DNA of 8,225 nt, from assembly GCA_003644825.1 (NCBI GenBank), contig QNDJ01000053.1:1-8225 (forward strand). The letters run 5' to 3'. A model generated the notes under the pieces. That model was not told where the DNA came from. It worked only from the letters and a program-made list of their open reading frames with translations, and ran no database searches. Source of the stretch: B21-G16 sp003644825 [NCBI: Candidatus Zhuqueibacterota bacterium] (GTDB lineage: Bacteria > SM23-31 > B21-G16). This document shows, one piece after another, positions 7,443 to 8,225 of this stretch. Every line of letters starts with the position of its first letter. The stretch's first letter is position 1. The translations under genes were made by a program, and so were the position numbers.

Positions 7443-8213
7443 ATGGCTGAGTATGATAATCTGGCTGAGTATTATGATTGGGAATGGAAAAATCTTATTC
7501 AGGATATACCTTTAATTGTGGAGCTTGCAAAGAATGCAGGAAGTCCTGTTCTTGAACTTGCCTGTGGAACAGGAAGGGTTACATTTCCAGTTGCAGAAAG
7601 TGGTATAGAAATTTATGGAATTGATAATTCTTCTCTTATGTTGGACTATGCAAGAAAAAAATTGGCTCAATACCCTGATGATGTAAAAAATAATGTAAAA
7701 TTGATACAGGGGAATATGAAGGATTTTTGCCTGAATAAGAGGTTTAATTTTATTTTCATTTCCTTTAATTCATTTCTTTTGCTGTATAAAAAGGAAGATC
7801 AGGAACAGTGTTTAAATACTGTAAGAAAACATCTTGATGATAATGGGATTTTTTATATAGATGTTTACTCTCCGAGGTTTGAGTTCTGTGCGGAGGAAAA
7901 ATCACCTATAAGGTTTTTACAGCATTTTTATATCCCTGATACAAAAAAGGTCGTTTTACAATGGGAATATGTTGAACGGAATATGGCTGAACAGATATCA
8001 GAAATTGATTTTTTGTATGAAGAATATGATAAAAACGGAAATCTTACAAGAAAAGCAAGGCATTTAACAATGGGAATTGTTTTTCGCTTTGAGATGCAGT
8101 TTATGCTTGAAAAAAATGGATTTGAAGTTATTGAGTTTTATGGAAATTATGACAAAAAAAGGTTCGATACTAAAAGCCCTCAAATGATTTTTATTTGTAA
8201 GAAAAAGTTTTAA
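7443..8213 (+). CDS. Class I SAM-dependent methyltransferase
   Basis: The product has 256 residues. ATG follows AGGGGA (7433-7438) with 4-nt spacing. The Rossmann core shows motif I VLELACGTGR (36-45), the ribose-binding acidic residue in YGIDNS (D61), GNMKDF (90-95) as the adenine-side motif, and the strand FNFIFISFNSFLLL (101-114), followed by HLDDNGIFYIDVYSP (130-144). The C-terminal half (WEYVERN, HLTMGIVFRFEMQFMLEKNGF) resembles small-molecule or sugar methyltransferases of the Methyltransf_25 type. The substrate is not evident. It differs from the methyltransferase domain of the triple-glycosyltransferase protein beyond the shared SAM fold. It has its own promoter after a terminator, so it may be only loosely tied to the upstream operon. 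Length is normal and the gene looks intact. Confidence 0.9.
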   Translation: MAEYDNLAEYYDWEWKNLIQDIPLIVELAKNAGSPVLELACGTGRVTFPVAESGIEIYGIDNSSLMLDYARKKLAQYPDDVKNNVKLIQGNMKDFCLNKRFNFIFISFNSFLLLYKKEDQEQCLNTVRKHLDDNGIFYIDVYSPRFEFCAEEKSPIRFLQHFYIPDTKKVVLQWEYVERNMAEQISEIDFLYEEYDKNGNLTRKARHLTMGIVFRFEMQFMLEKNGFEVIEFYGNYDKKRFDTKSPQMIFICKKKF

Positions 8214-8225
8214 TATGATTGACAT

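Noticed and set aside
8215-8225. ATG ATT GAC at the right edge as the start of another gene
   Set aside because: Only eleven bases are visible and no clear ribosome-binding site precedes it; it may be a closely spaced next gene but cannot be supported.

Overview
The window is A+T-rich bacterial DNA with every supported gene on the + strand. It uses mostly AGA/AGG for arginine, Shine-Dalgarno-type starts, one TTG start and one clear intrinsic terminator. This fits a low-GC bacterium, but nothing in the window fixes the lineage. There are no tRNA or rRNA genes, CRISPR arrays, transposases or phage genes.

Layout. (1) Positions 2-1093 hold the 3' part of a sulfatase / alkaline-phosphatase-superfamily gene whose start lies left of the window. 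A DUF4214-like module is inserted in its C-terminal subdomain. (2) After a 44-nt gap, 1138-5934 encodes a 1598-residue protein: an N-terminal SAM methyltransferase, three consecutive GT-B (GT4-type) glycosyltransferase domains each with an intact EX7E motif, and five C-terminal TPRs. (3) The 214-nt gap 5935-6148 has no supported gene. It holds a nested inverted-repeat element (5971-6087) and a 23-bp tandem duplication (6103-6148) that carries the ribosome-binding site of the next gene. (4) 6149-7252 is a GT2-family (GT-A) glycosyltransferase with three C-terminal TPRs, starting at TTG. (5) The gap 7253-7442 holds an intrinsic terminator (7352-7384) and an extended -10 promoter. (6) 7443-8213 is a stand-alone class I SAM methyltransferase.

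Together the genes look like part of a locus that builds and decorates a surface glycan or glycoprotein. Glycosyltransferases of two folds would assemble the sugar chain, methyltransferases would modify or cap it, and the sulfatase-fold enzyme would add or remove a sulfate- or phosphate-type group. TPRs on both glycosyltransferase proteins suggest assembly into a complex or recognition of a protein acceptor. The biochemical folds are well supported; the product and its acceptor are inference. The most unusual items are the five-part methyltransferase/triple-glycosyltransferase/TPR protein, the DUF4214 insertion in the sulfatase, and the structured gap before the TTG-start gene.
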